The notes below the pieces were generated by a model. It searched no databases and was not told where the DNA came from. It saw nothing but the letters and a program-made list of their open reading frames with translations. A program made the position numbers and the translations under genes. From JAKVAV01 sp047632755 (GTDB lineage Bacteria; Bacteroidota; Bacteroidia; Flavobacteriales_D; Cryomorphaceae), in assembly GCA_047632755.1 (NCBI GenBank), contig JBLIDT010000001.1:124001-188000 (forward strand): DNA of 64,000 nt, in the 5' to 3' direction. The stretch's first letter is position 1. The number at the start of each line of letters is the position of its first letter. Of the stretch, positions 62,501 to 64,000 are shown piece after piece.

Positions 62501-63408
62501 CTGAATTTGGTGATTCCGCAATCGATCACCCCTCCAGCAAAGTTAATCTGGAAAGGGCCGCCCACGACGGGGTATCCACCACCGAAAACGATAGCGCCTC
62601 CGTAAAGGTCTCCATCGCTATCGTAACTGGCCGTAAACCCGAAATTATCCGAAAACGCGCCAACATAAGTTGAAAATGAAATCTCAGGATCGATGATTAA
62701 TTCCCGATTCGTGTCATACCCTTCAGGAAATTCATAGGACACCAAGTTGCCTTCGAGTAGATAATTACATTCCACGCGTTCAACACGACCGTTTTCGTCA
62801 AGTTGATAAACGAATGGCTGTTCTTCATAAATCTCACCAACGCTAGTTTTAAAGATAAGGCGGCCATCTTTTAGCTCAATTGATTCAGCATTCTTAATGT
62901 TCACGTGAATCTCGCTAGGATCCGTATTTGGAGCCACCAAGAATTCGTATTTGAGTCGATCGCTTTTAATGTCAAACCTCAAATCAATATTTGGGTAGAC
63001 ATTGCTGTAGTAAGCCCTTTGAAATGACTGAACTCCTTTTGCATGTTTAGATAGATCGTTTCCGATGAAGAAATTCTCCGTTCGGTTTAGACCTTCTTCT
63101 CCATGGAAATCATTGAAATTTCCTCCGACAAAGTCAAATTTTAATGTGTGGGTATTTCCTATCGGTTCGTCAGAATTTCCTTGGATCCAGTCGTGAAAGT
63201 GATCAAAAAACCCTTGCTCCAGTTGTTGAACCGTGACTCCATTTTCGCCGATGAAGAAGTAGCCTCCATCTGTGAGAGCCTTGAAATGAACCTCCTCATG
63301 CCATTGACCTTTGTTCTCTACTAGACGCGGGTCTATACCAGCAATTGCCGACTGAAAAAGGATCAGCAATAAGAACAGTGTTGTTATCTGTTTTGGTGGT
63401 AGGAGCAT
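59530..63408 (-). CDS. Giant secreted SBBP/PKD-repeat protein with type B T9SS sorting domain
   Basis: A 1292-residue surface protein. Signal peptide (to SAIAG), then RLVENKGQWHEEVHFKA and ERAYYSNVYPNIDLRF-like text typical of the DUF7948 domain (about 25-230). A propeller of SBBP-type repeats follows (YSTFLGGSDNEAP, ATYIGGTGNDG; about 235-700), then a PKD domain (FLWDFGDNNTSDEFEPSHTY; about 735-810) and four Ig-like repeats with YxWxPxxxLxNPxxxNP (about 820-1190). The type B tail ends it (VPNAFTPDGDGINDLF, IFDRWGELIY, GMVTLIR). An adhesin-like role is likely. No SprF gene is adjacent on its strand; the nearest is 6 kb away. Confidence 0.88.
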   Translation of the reverse strand: MLLPPKQITTLFLLLILFQSAIAGIDPRLVENKGQWHEEVHFKALTDGGYFFIGENGVTVQQLEQGFFDHFHDWIQGNSDEPIGNTHTLKFDFVGGNFNDFHGEEGLNRTENFFIGNDLSKHAKGVQSFQRAYYSNVYPNIDLRFDIKSDRLKYEFLVAPNTDPSEIHVNIKNAESIELKDGRLIFKTSVGEIYEEQPFVYQLDENGRVERVECNYLLEGNLVSYEFPEGYDTNRELIIDPEISFSTYVGAFSDNFGFTASYDSDGDLYGGAIVFGGGYPVVGGPFQINFAGGVIDCGITKFSSDGTELLYSTFLGGSDNEAPHSLVVNENNELFIYGTTGSFDFPTTPGAAQENFAGGPTLTGLGVSYLQGADIFVAKISADGTDLIAATYIGGTGNDGLNFSPALEFNFGDRFRGEIIVGDQGGVYVASVTQSTDFPFTNGFSGAYNGVSSGTIFNLSGDLTQLIWSSATGGDVAEAAFGVQIGPDGTIYITGGTTSVNLISSATGADPSYSGMVDGYIMRLSANGSTVLNSTYVGTFGFDQTYFVQLDTDGEVYVIGQSLGDIQVSPDVYSNPGGRQFVQKYSADLTTLEWSTTIGSNDNQINFSPSAFLVTNCSDIYVSGWGGSTNNFGQAGGTTFGLPTTPDAYQSSTDGSDFYLMVLSEDAQDLTYATFFGGSQSAEHVDGGTSRFDKNGTVYQAVCAGCGGLSDFPSQPGVWSQANPSSNCNLGVFKFRLSSVSALADVDFTAIPLCQNEPAVFTNLSEDANLFLWDFGDNNTSDEFEPSHTYTEPGIYTVTLLAEDSEGCLGPDSTSIEVVVLPAPEVEFDFENNPLCTGEQLTLGATGADSYLWMPADVFINNTLANPIFIGGQTTTISLTGATTCGSQTLEITIVVGAIEVQLEEEILLCPGESAQLNASGGSEYSWSPTTFLDNPSVSNPTVTPDTDITYEVTVSTEQGCEGTASIQVILLEGPPVLSGETDYATCNSIAVELDVSGGVNYSWLPVEGLSNPSISNPTANPSSETVYTVTSTNQCGAASLDILVRTEFIDISLTTDSIGCFLTPIGVSVTGGATTYRWQPENLFADPHAENTSVEILETTEISVIGFNEDGCFDIETRLIRIYPRQPIYLGLDEVIPFGGEATIEAFSNYLITWVDSPYLSCLDCDNPTASPPETSTFYATIETADGCIETDSILVTVTGNMYVPNAFTPDGDGINDLFKAQGIDIIEFRMQIFDRWGELIYISNSIDYGWNGSSPDSDYYAPSGTYPYRIVAREHTGEVFELKGMVTLIR

Positions 63409-63527
63409 TTTCGCGATAGAGGAACTTTAAAGATATACAATTAAGACGCTAATTCTCCTAAATGGTTGACGCTGTGAGCTCGGTCATTCCTAGTTACTTT
63501 ACAAGTCTGATATGTTTTTGATTTATT

Positions 63528-63535
63528 TACTTTTG
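63528..63535 (+). promoter_or_regulatory. -7 promoter element before the amidophosphoribosyltransferase gene
   Basis: Exact TACTTTTG about 37 bases before the ATG at 63573. No well-placed -33 TTG is seen, so support is moderate. The rest of 63409-63572 shows nothing else. Confidence 0.4.
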
Positions 63536-63572
63536 GATTAATTCAATTAACTTCGCGCTTTCTTAAAAATTC

Positions 63573-64000
63573 ATGAGCGATCCTATCAAACACGAGTGCG
63601 GAATAGCACTTCTCCGGCTCAAGAAACCACTCTCTTTTTACCGTGAAAAATACGGGACGTCTTTTTACGGCCTGAATAAACTGTATCTCCTTATGGAGAA
63701 ACAGCACAATCGCGGGCAAGATGGAGCAGGTGTGGCCAATGTCAAACTCGATATGCCCCCAGGCTCTCGATTTATAAGTCGAGTAAGATCGAATAGTCAG
63801 CGTCCAATACAGGAGTGCTTCGACCGCATCAATAAGCGTTTTCAAGAGCTTGCCGAGAAAGACGAGGATAAGCTGACGGACGTGGAATGGCTCAAGATGA
63901 ATGAGGGATTCACTGGTGAACTCTTTTTAGGCCATGTTAGGTATGGAACATTCGGGAAAAATAGCATCGAGAGTTGTCATCCTTTTTTACGTCAAAACAA
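63573..64000 (+). CDS. purF: Amidophosphoribosyltransferase-family protein, partial N-terminus
   Basis: The first 142 residues of a class II (Ntn) glutamine amidotransferase. HECGIALLRLKK places the catalytic Cys at residue 9, so a propeptide of eight residues would be removed. KQHNRGQDGAG is the PurF signature block and FLGHVRYGTFG the conserved HxRY region. PurF makes 5-phosphoribosylamine, the first step of purine synthesis. Compared with E. coli PurF there is an insert of about 50 residues (GSRFISRVRSNSQRPIQECF) before GHVRYG, as in the longer Bacteroidota form. The phosphoribosyltransferase half lies beyond the window, so it could be a PurF-like paralogue. Confidence 0.78.
   Translation, partial: MSDPIKHECGIALLRLKKPLSFYREKYGTSFYGLNKLYLLMEKQHNRGQDGAGVANVKLDMPPGSRFISRVRSNSQRPIQECFDRINKRFQELAEKDEDKLTDVEWLKMNEGFTGELFLGHVRYGTFGKNSIESCHPFLRQN

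Noticed and set aside
63543..63845. A 100-codon minus-strand frame near the window end
   Set aside because: It is antisense to the amidophosphoribosyltransferase start, which shows clear family motifs.

Overview
The window is a continuous stretch of a Bacteroidota chromosome, most likely a marine Flavobacteriales-type organism (inference). The signs are: type IX secretion (T9SS) components (PorZ, PorW/SprE, PorP/SprF, PorE-like OmpA proteins); secreted proteins ending in the gliding-motility-type 'type B' C-terminal sorting domain; DUF4175, DUF4837, DUF4292 and DUF3667 family proteins; an ATP synthase operon that lacks beta and epsilon; and promoters with the Bacteroidota -7 element TAnnTTTG in place of a -10 TATAAT. 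The window is gene-dense, with many 1-4 base stop/start overlaps. I see no prophage, plasmid, insertion sequence or CRISPR array.

Layout. 1-5.7 kb (-): DUF4175 giant coiled-coil protein, RsbW-like kinase, ybeY, mnmG (cut by the window edge). 5.7-8.5 kb: an RlmI-like methyltransferase diverging from gltX-folB. 8.6-9.4 kb: tRNA-Cys with its terminator, a palindromic tRNA-related element that may be a structured RNA, a small membrane protein and tRNA-Arg. 9.5-12.6 kb (+): porZ-recO. 12.6-24.5 kb (-): an eleven-gene run (echA-like, flippase, dut, nucleotidyltransferase, TPR lipoprotein, DUF4292 lipoprotein, degenerate EnvC, tatA, gatA, LysM transglycosylase, DUF4837 lipoprotein), mostly envelope work. 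24.5-30.3 kb: an M6-like metalloprotease converging on a 12-helix histidine kinase. 30.4-36.6 kb (-): bactofilin, atpZ, an AtpI-like membrane protein and atpBEFHAG. 36.7-39.3 kb (-): porW. 39.4-48.8 kb (+): M23 peptidase, GH3-family protein, VWA protein, dxr, rseP, Hpt, receiver, DUF3667, FAD oxidoreductase.

48.9-59.0 kb (+) is the most distinctive region. It holds two secreted fibre-like proteins with DxDxDPxNE repeats, one carrying four near-identical tandem 39-residue units; a short type B CTD protein; a PorP/SprF barrel; and two large TPR/propeller/OmpA (PorE-like) proteins. I read this as a self-contained T9SS-dependent surface-structure module: SprF and the PorE-like proteins would export and anchor the CTD protein, and the fibre proteins would form or decorate the structure. 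The order and protein architectures are seen directly; the joint function is inference. It is followed by nbaC (3-hydroxyanthranilate dioxygenase), a convergent 1292-residue type B CTD protein with SBBP/PKD repeats, and the start of an amidophosphoribosyltransferase cut by the window end.

No stretch longer than about 300 bases lacks a gene. The largest gaps are 8667-8945 (terminators plus the tRNA-like element) and 43157-43369 (a possible terminator and the dxr promoter).
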